A DNA stretch of 64,000 nucleotides from Acrocarpospora corrugata (lineage in GTDB: Bacteria > Actinomycetota > Actinomycetes > Streptosporangiales > Streptosporangiaceae). A program made the position numbers and the translations under genes. Shown here one piece after another: positions 1 through 12,288 of this stretch. Under the pieces are notes generated by a model that saw only the letters and a program-made list of their open reading frames with translations, did not search any database and was not told where the DNA came from. The stretch lies in NCBI RefSeq assembly GCF_009687845.1, contig NZ_BLAD01000042.1, positions 103,087 through 167,086 on the forward strand. Reading direction: 5' to 3'. The first letter of the stretch is position 1. The number at the start of each line of letters is the position of its first letter.

Positions 1-157
1 AGACCGGGCAGACGTGGGTGTTCGGCGGGGCGCCGAACGCGGTCGGGCAGCCGCAGAACATCTTCGAGACGGTGCCCAGCTCAACGTGCGTCTCCAGGCC
101 GAGCACCGGCTCGAACTGCGCCAGCGCCTCGTCGTACGGCATCAGCGTGTCGGTCAC
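1..157 (-). CDS. gatB: Asp/Glu-tRNA amidotransferase subunit B, N-terminal fragment
   Basis: Only the first 52 codons are in the window; the gene runs off the left edge. The translation ([20 protein letters not shown], then LETHVEL and a CGCP motif) matches the start of GatB, which binds the mischarged tRNA and, with GatA and GatC, converts Glu-tRNA(Gln) or Asp-tRNA(Asn) to the amidated form. The GTG start at 157 overlaps the gatA stop as GTGA, so the subunits are translationally coupled in the order gatC-gatA-gatB. The fragment is short, but the context makes the call secure. Confidence 0.93.
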   Translation of the reverse strand, partial: MTDTLMPYDEALAQFEPVLGLETHVELGTVSKMFCGCPTAFGAPPNTHVCPV

Positions 158-1644
158 AGGGCCGGAGCCTCCTTCAGCAGCGGGCCGCCCCAGCGGTCCT
201 CGAACGCCTTCTCGACAGCGGCGCCGACCCGGTAGCAGCGGTCGTCGCCCAGCACCGGGGCCATGATCTGCAGGCCCACCGGCAGCCCGTCCTCGTCGGC
301 GCGGCCGCACGGCACCGAGATGGCCGCGTTGCCCGCCAGGTTGGACGGAATGGTGCACAGGTCGGCCAGGTACATGGCCATCGGGTCGTCGGCCCGCTCC
401 CCGATCGGGAACGCCGTGGTCGGCGTGGTCGGCGAGATCAGCACGTCCACCTGGTGGAAGGCGGCCTCGAAGTCGCGGGCGATGAGGGTGCGGACCTTCT
501 GGGCCGAGCCGTAGTAGGCGTCGTAGTAGCCGCTGGACAGCGCGTAGGTGCCGAGCATGATGCGCCGCTTGACCTCGGGGCCGAAGCCGGCCGCCCGGGT
601 CAGCGCCATGACCTCCTCGGCGCTGCGGGTGCCGTCGTCGCCGACCCGCAGCCCGTAGCGCATCGCGTCGAAGCGGGCCAGGTTGGAGGAGCACTCCGAC
701 GGCGCGATCAGGTAGTACGCGGGCAGCGCGTAGGTGAACGAGGGGCAGGACACCTCGACGACCTTGGCGCCGAGCGACTCCAGCAGGTCCACGGCCTCCT
801 GGAAGCGGGCCAGCACGCCGGGCTGGTAGCCGTCGCCGCCGAACTCCTTGACCACGCCGATGCGCAGCCCGTCCACGGACGCCTGCCTGGCGGCCTCGAC
901 CACCGGGGGCACCGGCGCGTCGATCGAGGTCGAGTCCATCGGGTCGTGCCCGGAGAACGCCTCATGCAGCAGCGCCGCGTCCAGCACGTTGCGGGCGAAC
1001 GGGCCGGGCGTGTCCAGCGAGGACGCGAAGGCGATCAGCCCATACCGCGACGAACCACCGTAGGTGGGCTTCATGCCCACGATGCCGGTCACCGCGGCCG
1101 GCTGCCGGATCGAGCCGCCGGTGTCGGTGCCCGTGCTCAGCGGCGCCTCGTAGGCGGCCACCGACGCGGACGCGCCGCCGGACGAACCGCCGGGGATCCT
1201 GGTCAGGTCCCACGGGTTGCGGGTCGGACCGTAGGCGGAGTTCTCGGTGGAGGAGCCCATCGCGAACTCGTCCAGGTTGGTCTTGCCGAGGATGACCAGC
1301 CCGGCCGCGCGCAGCCGCTGGGTCACGGTCGCGTCATACGGCGGGCGCCAGCCCTCAAGGATCTTGGAACCGGCCGTGGTCGGCATGTCGGCGGTGGTGA
1401 ACACGTCCTTGTGCGCGATCGGCACCCCGGCCAGCGGGCCGAGCCGCTCCCCGGCCGCCAGCCGCTCGTCCACCGCGCGCGCCTGGGCCAGCACCCCGTC
1501 GGGGTCGACGTGCAGGAACGCGTGGACCTTGGGCTCGACGGCCGCGATCCGGTCCAGGTGCGCCTGGGCGACCTCGACGGACGAGGTCTCCCCCGTGGCG
1601 ATCAGCCGGCCGAGTTCCGCCGCCGTCTTGTGGATCAGGCTCAC
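154..1644 (-). CDS. gatA: Asp/Glu-tRNA amidotransferase subunit A
   Basis: This 496-aa protein is the amidase subunit: it hydrolyses glutamine and channels ammonia to GatB for transamidation of mischarged tRNA in the cytoplasm. It has the amidase-signature features: HKDVF for the catalytic Lys near residue 80, [10 protein letters not shown], and the Gly/Ser-rich GGSSGGASA with [12 protein letters not shown] carrying the cis-Ser and the Ser nucleophile. Length matches GatA (about 485-500 aa). The GTG start overlaps the gatC stop by 4 bp (GTGA), and its own stop overlaps the gatB start the same way, giving a tightly coupled operon. Confidence 0.96.
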   Translation of the reverse strand: MSLIHKTAAELGRLIATGETSSVEVAQAHLDRIAAVEPKVHAFLHVDPDGVLAQARAVDERLAAGERLGPLAGVPIAHKDVFTTADMPTTAGSKILEGWRPPYDATVTQRLRAAGLVILGKTNLDEFAMGSSTENSAYGPTRNPWDLTRIPGGSSGGASASVAAYEAPLSTGTDTGGSIRQPAAVTGIVGMKPTYGGSSRYGLIAFASSLDTPGPFARNVLDAALLHEAFSGHDPMDSTSIDAPVPPVVEAARQASVDGLRIGVVKEFGGDGYQPGVLARFQEAVDLLESLGAKVVEVSCPSFTYALPAYYLIAPSECSSNLARFDAMRYGLRVGDDGTRSAEEVMALTRAAGFGPEVKRRIMLGTYALSSGYYDAYYGSAQKVRTLIARDFEAAFHQVDVLISPTTPTTAFPIGERADDPMAMYLADLCTIPSNLAGNAAISVPCGRADEDGLPVGLQIMAPVLGDDRCYRVGAAVEKAFEDRWGGPLLKEAPAL

Positions 1645-1940
1645 GCTTCCTCCCCGAGGATCCTGGGCACCCGGAACCGGTCGTCCTGGACGGCGGGCGC
1701 GCCGGACAGCGCCTGCTGCGGGGTGAGGCTGGGCCGCACCTCGTCGGGGCGGAACACGTTGGTCAGCGGGAGCGCGTGCGAGGACGGCGGGATGTCGGCG
1801 CTGGCGACCTCGGCGACGCGGGCCACCGCGCCGACGATCTGGTCGAGCTGGGCGGCGAAGTGGTCGAGTTCCTCATCGGCCAGCGCCAGCCGGGACAGCC
1901 GGGCGAGGTGAGCGACCTCATCGCGGGTTATGGCGGACAT
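1641..1940 (-). CDS. gatC: Asp/Glu-tRNA amidotransferase subunit C
   Basis: A 99-aa protein beginning [20 protein letters not shown], typical of GatC, the small stabilising subunit that wraps GatA and GatB. The C-terminal half has the usual [12 protein letters not shown] segment. It is the first gene of gatCAB. The ATG at 1940 is the only sensible start, because the next upstream bases belong to an intergenic stretch. The size fits the family (95-100 aa). Confidence 0.95.
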   Translation of the reverse strand: MSAITRDEVAHLARLSRLALADEELDHFAAQLDQIVGAVARVAEVASADIPPSSHALPLTNVFRPDEVRPSLTPQQALSGAPAVQDDRFRVPRILGEEA

Positions 1941-1974
1941 GAGTCTCGAACCCGTTTCTGAATGGAAGTCTGGA

Positions 1975-1996
1975 CACAGCCATCCTAGGGGCTGTG
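1975..1996. other. Small inverted repeat upstream of gatC
   Basis: The 190-bp gap between gatC and the GGDEF-EAL gene holds a 7-bp perfect inverted repeat, CACAGCC and GGCTGTG with an 8-nt loop. A second pair of 8-bp complementary words, GTCTGGAC (1968-1975) and GTCCAGAC (2090-2097), brackets most of the gap. It could be a leader or terminator hairpin for the minus-strand genes. There is no T-tract and no family was recognised; nothing else is evident in the gap. Confidence 0.3.
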
Positions 1997-2131
1997 CTTA
2001 TGGCCGATCCTCCGGATCGGCGGGCTTGGCCGCTGGGGAGCCTGTGTCTTCCCTCGTCACTCCGGCCGCTCCGCGACCTGCGTTCCTCAGTCCAGACACA
2101 GGCGCGGCCTAGCCAGTTGGTTACGGGAGAA

Positions 2132-4240
2132 TTAGACGGTGCCGTCCATGGCCATATGTGAGTCGTGAGACAGGCTGGGCAGCCGGAGGCGGGCCTTGAG
2201 CCAGACGGTGGCCTCGGTGGCGGGCATTGGTTCGGCCAGCCACCAGCCCTGGCCCGCGTCGCAGCCCATGGCGCGGAGCTGGGTGGCGATCTCGGCGGAT
2301 TCGACGCCTTCGGCGACCGCGCGCAGGCCGAGCGAGCGCACCAGGTCGATGATCGAGCGAACAATCCGCTCATCGTCCGGCGATTCGCCGATTTTTCGTA
2401 CGAAAGAGGCGTCTATTTTGACTTCGTCGACCTGGAGGCGCTGGAGCCGTACCAGCGTGGAGTAGCCCGTGCCGAAATCGTCCAGGGCCAGCGGGACGCC
2501 GAGGGCGGCCAGGGTGCGGATGGTGTCGGCGGAGTAGGCCTGGTCGGTCATCAGGATGCGCTCGGTGACCTCCAGGTGGATGGCGTTCGGCGGCAGCGAC
2601 AATCGGGCCAGACCGGCGGAGAGCTGGTCGGGCAGGCCGGAGTCGAGCAGGTCGCGGGCCGAGACGTTGACCGAGACCGGCACCTCCAGGCCGTCGTGCC
2701 ACCAGCGGGCCGCCTGGTTCATGGCCTTGTCGATGACGTGCTGGGTGAGTTCCCGCATCAGGTACGACTGCTCGGCCAGCGGGATGAACTCGACCGGGGA
2801 GATCGGCCCGCGCACCGGATGCCACCAGCGGAGCAGCGCCTCGACGCCCTCCACCCGGCCGTCCGCCAGCGAGACCTTCGGCTGGTAGTGCAGGTCCAGC
2901 TCGTCCCGGTCGATGGCCCTGCGCAGGTCGCCGAGGAGGCTGAGCCGCTCAGGTGAGTTCCGGTCCCGCTCGGCCACGTAGAACTCCACCCCGGTCCTGC
3001 CCTCCTTGGCCATGTACATCGCCACGTCGGAGCGCTGGAGCAGGAGCTCGAAGTCGGGGGCGTGATCCGGGAAGAGCGCGATGCCGATGGAGGCGTCCAG
3101 GTCGAAGGTCATGCCCTCCAGGCGGACCGGCTCGGTCAGCGCCACCCGCAGCCGGGAGGCGACCTCCTTGGCGGCGTGGCCGTCCCGGATCGAGGGCAAC
3201 AGCACGGCGAACTCGTCGCCGCCGAGCCGGGCCACCACGTCGCCGGGGCGCACGCTGTGGGTGAGGCGGTGCGCCACGATCTGGAGCAGCAGGTCGCCGA
3301 CCGGGTGGCCGAGGGTGTCGTTGACCTCCTTGAACCGGTCCAGGTCGAGCAGGAACAGGCCGACCCGTTCGTCCTCCCTGGCCTCGGCCAGGGCCTCCTC
3401 GGTGCGCAGGATCAGCAGCTTGCGGTTGGGCAGCCCGGTCAGGCCGTCGTGCATGGCCTGGTGGTCGCGGCGCATGGACAGGGTGGCGGTGAAGTACACG
3501 GCCGCCAGCGGGGCCACAAACAGCGGCACCAGGCCGGTGGAATGCTCCATCACGACCACGACCAGGGGGGCCAGGCCGAGCAGGGCGCCGTAGACGAGGG
3601 CCTGCGGGCCGATCGAAGCCTTGATCACCCGGATGATCGATTTGCGTTCGTGCAGCGCGACCGCGCTGCAGACCAGCAGGCCCCGGACGGTGAAGTAGGC
3701 GAGCCCGGCCAGCGCGATGGCCGGCATGTCGGTGCCCTCGGGGGTCCAGGTGTCGAGCGGGCGGGGGTGGATGCCGAACGCCCCGAAGACGACGGCGGAG
3801 GCCGTACAGGCCAGGGTGATCTGGGCGATGTTGAACGCGATGCGGTGCCAGGAGCGGCGATGGACCAGGCCGCTGACGACCACCGCGACCGCCTGCATCA
3901 GCACGGCCGCGGACAGGCCGTGGTGCATCAGGACGGCGAAGGTGAACATGGTCGAGGTGGGGGTGCCGCCGACGAGGGTGGAGGAGCTGACCATGACCGG
4001 GCGCAGTTCGCCCAGGACGACCAGCACGACCAGGATCCAGAACAGCGCGGTCGCGGCGAGCCCGGCGAGTTCGGGCACGCCCAGCCGGATCTGCGCGACG
4101 GCCAGCGCCGTCAGCCCGATCGTGATCACCCCGGTGAAGTAGGTCCACAGGGGTGAGCCGAGGCGCGGTCCGGTGTCCCGCGTGTCGGTGGGGTCCGCCA
4201 TCTCTGGGCATGGCGCGAGATGGCGCGCAATCGCTGTCAT
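2132..4240 (-). CDS. Membrane-anchored GGDEF-EAL protein (c-di-GMP turnover)
   Basis: About 702 aa from the ATG at 4240; an in-frame TTG at 4258 gives six more residues, and an internal ATG at 4201 is possible. The N-terminal third is hydrophobic with several predicted membrane segments (roughly residues 30-270). A diguanylate cyclase domain follows with an intact RLGGDEFAVLL signature, then an EAL phosphodiesterase domain with EALLRWWHP, SVNVSA, LEVTE, DDFGTGYS, KIDASFV and AEGVES. Both active sites look complete, so it may be bifunctional or have one silent domain. It probably tunes c-di-GMP, which controls development in filamentous actinomycetes. It is divergent from a secreted cellulase across a 286-bp gap. 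Confidence 0.93.
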   Translation of the reverse strand: MTAIARHLAPCPEMADPTDTRDTGPRLGSPLWTYFTGVITIGLTALAVAQIRLGVPELAGLAATALFWILVVLVVLGELRPVMVSSSTLVGGTPTSTMFTFAVLMHHGLSAAVLMQAVAVVVSGLVHRRSWHRIAFNIAQITLACTASAVVFGAFGIHPRPLDTWTPEGTDMPAIALAGLAYFTVRGLLVCSAVALHERKSIIRVIKASIGPQALVYGALLGLAPLVVVVMEHSTGLVPLFVAPLAAVYFTATLSMRRDHQAMHDGLTGLPNRKLLILRTEEALAEAREDERVGLFLLDLDRFKEVNDTLGHPVGDLLLQIVAHRLTHSVRPGDVVARLGGDEFAVLLPSIRDGHAAKEVASRLRVALTEPVRLEGMTFDLDASIGIALFPDHAPDFELLLQRSDVAMYMAKEGRTGVEFYVAERDRNSPERLSLLGDLRRAIDRDELDLHYQPKVSLADGRVEGVEALLRWWHPVRGPISPVEFIPLAEQSYLMRELTQHVIDKAMNQAARWWHDGLEVPVSVNVSARDLLDSGLPDQLSAGLARLSLPPNAIHLEVTERILMTDQAYSADTIRTLAALGVPLALDDFGTGYSTLVRLQRLQVDEVKIDASFVRKIGESPDDERIVRSIIDLVRSLGLRAVAEGVESAEIATQLRAMGCDAGQGWWLAEPMPATEATVWLKARLRLPSLSHDSHMAMDGTV

Positions 4241-4437
4241 CGGTAAGAAACCCCCCAAGAGGTCACTATGGGAGGGTACGGCCTCTGGGCCACTTCGCGA
4301 AACCGGTTGGGCACGTTCCGTTACTGGATATTTCGCGGCTTCTCGTTATCTGGGCGCTTCGGGGTGAAAGTTTCAGACGGCCTGATACCGGTTACGAGCG
4401 CGTTGCCAGGGCGTTTCAAGTTGGACCTTCCGCCATA

Positions 4438-4465
4438 TTGCCCTGGGGCTTCTAGTACCTACGAT
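4438..4465 (+). promoter_or_regulatory. Candidate promoter of the GH6 cellulase gene
   Basis: TTGCCC at 4438-4443 and TACGAT at 4460-4465 are separated by 16 nt and could be -35 and -10 boxes. Transcription would start near 4472, about 20 bp ahead of the CebR operator, so a bound repressor would block elongation. Inferred from spacing and consensus only. Confidence 0.4.
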
Positions 4466-4472
4466 CAGGTGA

Positions 4473-5930
<1,458 letters not shown>

Positions 5931-5972
5931 CTCTCTCCCCCGGCCGGTACGCCTAAGCGCGACCGCCCCCTA

Positions 5973-6015
5973 GAGGCCACCCGGCCCCGCCACCAAACCG
6001 GCGCCGGGTGGCCTC
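5973..6015 (+). terminator. Hairpin terminator after the cellulase gene
   Basis: GAGGCCACCCGGC (5973-5985) pairs perfectly with GCCGGGTGGCCTC (6003-6015): a 13-bp stem with a 17-nt loop, 43 bp after the cellulase stop. There is no U-tract, as is common for actinobacterial terminators. Confidence 0.7.
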
Positions 6016-6290
6016 CGCCGTTCCGCCCCACAACCGAATGGCTGCCGATGGCTCGGCGGGACATGCTTCGACTCGAGGGCTGGCCGAGGAGATCGTCCGA
6101 CATTCCCGCCTCATGACCGAATGGCGGCTGGGTGGCCTCCGGCATTTCTGCCCCACCACCGAACGCGACCGCGTGACCTCCGGCATCCCATCCCGCGACC
6201 GAATGGCCTCCCGCGTTTCCATCCGACGGCCAAATCGCTGGAAACGTCCTCGCATTTCCGACCGCGCTCAGGGCTACTTCCCCAGCGGTC
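6005..6290. repeat. Degenerate intergenic repeat array 1
   Basis: The rest of the 475-bp gap between the cellulase and ligA is made of loosely repeated words: GGTGGCCTCCG, a CATTCCGCCCC-like piece, then GACCGAATGGC (three clear copies near 6026, 6116 and 6196). Spacing is irregular, roughly 33-45 bp in the better part (6130-6260). Open frames here show the same repetition and no family resemblance, so I treat it as non-coding. Confidence 0.5.
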
Positions 6291-6382
6291 ACCATGACGA
6301 GCTGCGGGCCCCACTTGGCGCCGATGCGGCGAGGAGTGTCACCGGTGTGAACGGCGCCGGATATCGGCGAGAAACCTGAAGA

Positions 6383-6404
6383 AGCGCCCGTTTCGGTGGG
6401 CGCT
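6383..6404 (-). terminator. Terminator downstream of ligA
   Basis: AGCGCCC (6383-6389) and GGGCGCT (6398-6404) form a 7-bp stem with an 8-nt loop directly beyond the ligA stop codon. In the minus direction it is followed by a short T-rich run (TTCTTC). It is a plausible intrinsic terminator. Confidence 0.6.
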
Positions 6405-6405
6405 C

Positions 6406-8730
<2,325 letters not shown>

Positions 8731-8807
8731 TCATCGTCCAATCCCAGGAGAACGGTAGCGCCGACCACCGACATTCTCCTGGTCGAAGACCGGACCTTGA
8801 CGGAAGA

Positions 8808-8839
8808 GGGCCGCGCCCCGAGGACATCGGGCACGGCCC
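8808..8839 (-). terminator. Terminator of the small secreted-protein gene
   Basis: GGGCCG and CGGCCC, with inner GCCC/GGGC, form an 11-bp stem with one mismatch, starting 8 bp beyond the stop of the gene at 8847-9254 and well before the ligA start. This suggests the two genes are separate transcripts. Confidence 0.6.
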
Positions 8840-8846
8840 CCCGCCC

Positions 8847-9254
8847 TCAGCCGCCCTGCGCCCAGACCCCTTCGTACGCCGAGCACTTGCTGGTGATTTT
8901 CACCGACGTGCCCCGGCACACCCGAGCCTCGACCGACAGGACATACCCGGTGTTCATCGTGAACTTCCGATAACCCGCCGAGCAGTTCTTGTAGCTCTTG
9001 TAGACGGTCTTGCCCTGGTCCGTGAGGTACTTGAACCGGATCCACGAGCAAGCCCCCGAACTGGACCCGTCGTACAGCTTCCCGGTGATCCGGAGGCCCC
9101 CCGGCCGGGTGGCGATCTTCCCGCTGGTCGCCTTGGCCTTGCCGTCCGAGGAAGACACCGGCCCCCAGTGCCACGTGTCGGCGGCGTTCGCCGGGGAAAC
9201 CAGGACTCCGAGCAAGGTCGCGGCCGCGAGCCCGGCGATGACGAGTGCACGCAT
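8847..9254 (-). CDS. Small secreted protein of unknown function
   Basis: 135 aa, with an AAGGAGAG ribosome site 5 nt before the ATG. A clear signal peptide (MRALVIAGLAAATLLGVLVS, cleavage near ANA-AD at 24) leads to a mature domain of about 110 residues with four cysteines (SGACSW, YKNCSAG, ARVCRG, SKCSAY), likely two disulfides. It is basic and Ser/Lys/Gly-rich with a beta-strand pattern. I do not recognise the family. A hairpin follows the stop, so it is probably monocistronic. Confidence 0.8.
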   Translation of the reverse strand: MRALVIAGLAAATLLGVLVSPANAADTWHWGPVSSSDGKAKATSGKIATRPGGLRITGKLYDGSSSGACSWIRFKYLTDQGKTVYKSYKNCSAGYRKFTMNTGYVLSVEARVCRGTSVKITSKCSAYEGVWAQGG

Positions 9255-9317
9255 GTATCTCTCCTTAGATGCAGACCAAGAGATACGCGGCGGCGCTTGC
9301 AGTTGACTTGCTACCGG

Positions 9318-10319
9318 CTACTCCGCCTCGGGATCCTCGCGCAGCACCCGGGCCGCCTCGCGGCACCGGATCAGGGCCGCCTTCGCGTAGCCGGGTGAGG
9401 CTCCGGCCAGGCCGCAGCGGGGCGTGAGCACGACCTGCCTGGCCAGGTCCTCCGGCCGGAAGCCGAGGCGGCGCCACAGCTCGACCGCGGGTTTGGCGGC
9501 CACGTTGGGCGCGGGCAGGCGGCTGTCCACGCCCGGGACGACGCCCAGCAGGAAGGCGGTGCCGGCTTCGATCGCCTCGCCGATGTGGTCCTCGTCCGCC
9601 CGGCGCAGCAGGGACGCGTCCAGGGAGATGCCGCGGGCGCCGGCCGTACCGAGCACGGAGAAAGGGACCTGGGGCGCGCAGCAGTGCACGATCGGGAAAT
9701 CGGCCACCGACAGCACCCGCCCGAGGCGCTCGGCGGCGACCTGCGCCTCCACGGCGGCGATCCGCCCGAATCCGGACGCGGTCGGCACCATCCCGGCCAG
9801 CACGCCCGGCAGGCCCGGCTCGTCGATCTGAACGATCAGCTCGGCTCCCGGCACCCGCTTGCGCACGTCCGCCACATGGGCGGCGAGCCCGTCCGCGAGC
9901 GAGTCGACCAGATCCCGGACCGCGCCCTTGTCCGCGAGGGTCTTGTCGCCATACCGCAGCTCGATGGCCCCGGCCAGGGTCCACGGCCCGCAGATCTGGA
10001 TCTTGAACGCCCCCGCGTACCCCTGTGACTCCTCCTCCAGCAGGTCCAGGTCGCGCAGCAGATGATCGCGGGCGCGCTTGAAGTCCCGCCCCGGACGGTC
10101 GCTGAACCGCCACCCCGACGGCTGCACCTCGACGGGCAGCTCCACCAGCAGCGACGCCGTCCGCCCGATCAGGTCCGCGCCGACCCCCCGCCCAGGCAGC
10201 TCCGGCAGGTACGGCACCGGCAGCTCGTCGAACACGGTCTTCAACGGCGGTCGGCCGTCCTCGCCGGGATGCGACCCGACCCCGGTCGCGGAGCCCTCGT
10301 CCCAGGGATAGTCAGTCAC
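9318..10319 (-). CDS. MetE-like (cobalamin-independent methionine synthase C-domain) protein
   Basis: 333 aa from the GTG at 10319. The reading frame stays open upstream, but those codons overlap the divergent gene. It resembles the C-terminal barrel of MetE/UROD-like enzymes: IQICGPWTLAGAIEL, LIVQIDEPGLPGVL, DFPIVHCCAPQVPF with the Cys of the zinc site, and LTPRCGLAGASPGYAK with the second zinc Cys. At 333 aa it lacks the N-terminal half of MetE, so it may be a core methyltransferase with an unknown donor. Its place between ligA and mnmA is conserved in actinobacteria, including mycobacteria. Confidence 0.85.
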   Translation of the reverse strand: MTDYPWDEGSATGVGSHPGEDGRPPLKTVFDELPVPYLPELPGRGVGADLIGRTASLLVELPVEVQPSGWRFSDRPGRDFKRARDHLLRDLDLLEEESQGYAGAFKIQICGPWTLAGAIELRYGDKTLADKGAVRDLVDSLADGLAAHVADVRKRVPGAELIVQIDEPGLPGVLAGMVPTASGFGRIAAVEAQVAAERLGRVLSVADFPIVHCCAPQVPFSVLGTAGARGISLDASLLRRADEDHIGEAIEAGTAFLLGVVPGVDSRLPAPNVAAKPAVELWRRLGFRPEDLARQVVLTPRCGLAGASPGYAKAALIRCREAARVLREDPEAE

Positions 10320-10338
10320 AGGTCCTAGCTTAGAGACC

Positions 10339-10968
10339 ATGAAGCTCACCAAGTTCGGTCACGCCTGCTGGCGGGTGGAGAAGAACGGCTCCACCCTCGT
10401 CATCGACCCCGGTTCGTTCAGCGGCTCCGGCCTGCTCGACGGCGCCCGAGCGGTCCTGATCACGCACGAGCATTTCGACCATTTGGACCTGAAGGTGCTC
10501 CAGGCCGCCTCGCCGGACGTGGAGATCTGGACCTGCCAGGCGGTCGCCGACCAGCTCGTCGACGTCCCCGCCAAGATCCACGTGGTCCGGGACGGCGACA
10601 CCTTCGACACCGCCGGATTCTCCGTACGGACCATTGGGGAGTGGCACGCCCTCGTCCACCCCGACGTGGCGATCATCCAGAATGTCGGTTTCTTCATCGA
10701 CGAGGAGGTTTTCTATCCGGGCGACGCCCTGACCCCGCCCGGCGTGGACGTGCCCACGCTGCTGGTCCCGTCCAACGCGCCCTGGATGCGAGGGTGGGAA
10801 ATGATCGAATACCTACGCGCGGTCCGCCCGGCACGCGCCTATTCGACCCACGACGGCCTGGTCAACGAGTACGGCCAGCTCCTGATCGACAACTGGCTCA
10901 CCAAGGAAGCCGACCACCAGAACGCCGACATCCGGCGCATCCCCGTCGGCGACTCCGTCGAGATCTAG
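10339..10968 (+). CDS. Metallo-beta-lactamase-fold hydrolase (UlaG-like)
   Basis: 209 aa. MKLTKFGHACWRVEKNGSTL at the N-terminus and ITHEHFDHLD (HxHxDH metal motif, near residue 48) mark a UlaG/YcjY-like metal-dependent hydrolase. Later ligands include the Asp of FYPGDAL and His of AYSTHDGL. The substrate cannot be told from sequence. It is divergent from the MetE-like gene with only 19 bp between the starts and convergent with mnmA. Its stop lies in one half of a 14-bp tandem duplication. Confidence 0.9.
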   Translation: MKLTKFGHACWRVEKNGSTLVIDPGSFSGSGLLDGARAVLITHEHFDHLDLKVLQAASPDVEIWTCQAVADQLVDVPAKIHVVRDGDTFDTAGFSVRTIGEWHALVHPDVAIIQNVGFFIDEEVFYPGDALTPPGVDVPTLLVPSNAPWMRGWEMIEYLRAVRPARAYSTHDGLVNEYGQLLIDNWLTKEADHQNADIRRIPVGDSVEI

Positions 10969-10990
10969 GCCGCGGAATCTAGGCCGCGGA
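10963..10990. repeat. 14-bp tandem duplication carrying both stop codons of convergent genes
   Basis: ATCTAGGCCGCGGA occurs twice head to tail. The first copy contains the TAG stop of the hydrolase gene (10966-10968). The second contains the minus-strand TAG stop of mnmA (10979-10981). The CTAG core reads as TAG on both strands. Confidence 0.95.
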
Positions 10991-12055
10991 CTCGATGGTG
11001 GCCGAGCCGATGACCATGTCACCGGTGTAGAGCACCGCCGCCTGACCCGGGGCCACGCCGGTGGCCGGGGTGGCCAGGTGGATGTTCAGCTGGTCGCCGG
11101 AGAGCTGCGCCCGGCAGGGATAGACCTCGCCGTGGGCGCGAAGCTGGACATGGCAGGCGAACGGGGTGGCCGGCGGGTCGGCCGGGCCGTTCCAGACCGG
11201 CCTCGCGCACGTGATCGAGGTGACCTCCAGGGAGGTTCGGGGGCCGACCGTGACCGTGTTCGAGACCGGCTCGATGGACAGCACATACCGCGGCCTGCCG
11301 TCGGCGGCCGGGCGGTTGAGGTGGAGGCCCTTGCGCTGGCCGATCGTATAGCCGTACGCCCCCGGGTGGGTGCCGACGACCTCCCCGGAGAGTGCGTCCA
11401 CGATCGGGCCGTCGGCGGAACCGAGGCGGTCGGCCAGGAAGGCGCGCGTGTCACCGTCGGCGATGAAGCAGATGTCGTGGCTGTCCGGCTTGTCGGCGAC
11501 GGTGAGGCCACGGCGGGCCGCCTCCTCGCGGACCTGGGCCTTGGTCGAGTCCCCCAGCGGGAAGACGGCGTGGCTGAGCTGCTCGCGAGTGAGCACGCCC
11601 AGCACATACGACTGGTCCTTGCCGGCGTCGGGCGAGCGGTGCAGGACCCCGTCGTCCAGCCGGGCGTGGTGGCCGGTGGCGACGGCGTCGAACCCGAGGG
11701 CCAGCGCCCGATCCAGCACCGCCTCGAACTTGATCTTCTCGTTGCAGCGCAGGCAGGGGTTGGGAGTGCGGCCGGCCGCGTACTCGCTGACGAAGTCCTC
11801 GACCACGTCGCGGTGGAAACGCTCGGCCATGTCCCAGATGTAGAACGGGATGCCGATCACGTCGGCGGCCCGCCGCGCGTCCCGGGAGTCCTCGACCGTG
11901 CAGCAGCCACGGGCTCCGGTCCGGTACGACTGGGGATTGGCGGACAGGGCGAGATGGACGCCGGTCACATCGTGACCCGCTTCGGCGATCCTGGCCGCCG
12001 CGACCGCTGAGTCGACACCGCCCGACATGGCGGCGAGCACACGCAAGGTTCCCAT
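10979..12055 (-). CDS. mnmA: tRNA 2-thiouridylase MnmA
   Basis: 358 aa. It thiolates U34 of Lys, Glu and Gln tRNAs, taking sulfur that starts from a cysteine desulfurase; such a gene lies 1.5 kb away on the other strand. Visible motifs: the PP-loop [15 protein letters not shown], the [13 protein letters not shown] segment with the first catalytic Cys, the tRNA-contacting GHHARL and DQSYVLG motifs, and SHDICFI with the second catalytic Cys. Length matches the family. The order cysteine desulfurase, mnmA, MetE-like, ligA is conserved in actinobacteria. Confidence 0.96.
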   Translation of the reverse strand: MGTLRVLAAMSGGVDSAVAAARIAEAGHDVTGVHLALSANPQSYRTGARGCCTVEDSRDARRAADVIGIPFYIWDMAERFHRDVVEDFVSEYAAGRTPNPCLRCNEKIKFEAVLDRALALGFDAVATGHHARLDDGVLHRSPDAGKDQSYVLGVLTREQLSHAVFPLGDSTKAQVREEAARRGLTVADKPDSHDICFIADGDTRAFLADRLGSADGPIVDALSGEVVGTHPGAYGYTIGQRKGLHLNRPAADGRPRYVLSIEPVSNTVTVGPRTSLEVTSITCARPVWNGPADPPATPFACHVQLRAHGEVYPCRAQLSGDQLNIHLATPATGVAPGQAAVLYTGDMVIGSATIESAA

Positions 12056-12288
12056 AACAATTCGAGGTTACCGCCACTGACGGGGTTACTCGGCGGGGTT
12101 TTCCGGAGGGCCGACGACGCTCACGCATTCGCACGGTCGCCCACCACCGCGGTCGTGTGATCGCACGCTCACCACCCGTGCCGGAGTCGCCCGTATCGGG
12201 GTCACCGCCCGTGCCGGGGTGGCCGGTGGGGTGGCCCGTTCGGGGTCTCGTTGGCGGTGGGGTGATTCGGCTGGGATGATTGCTGCCC

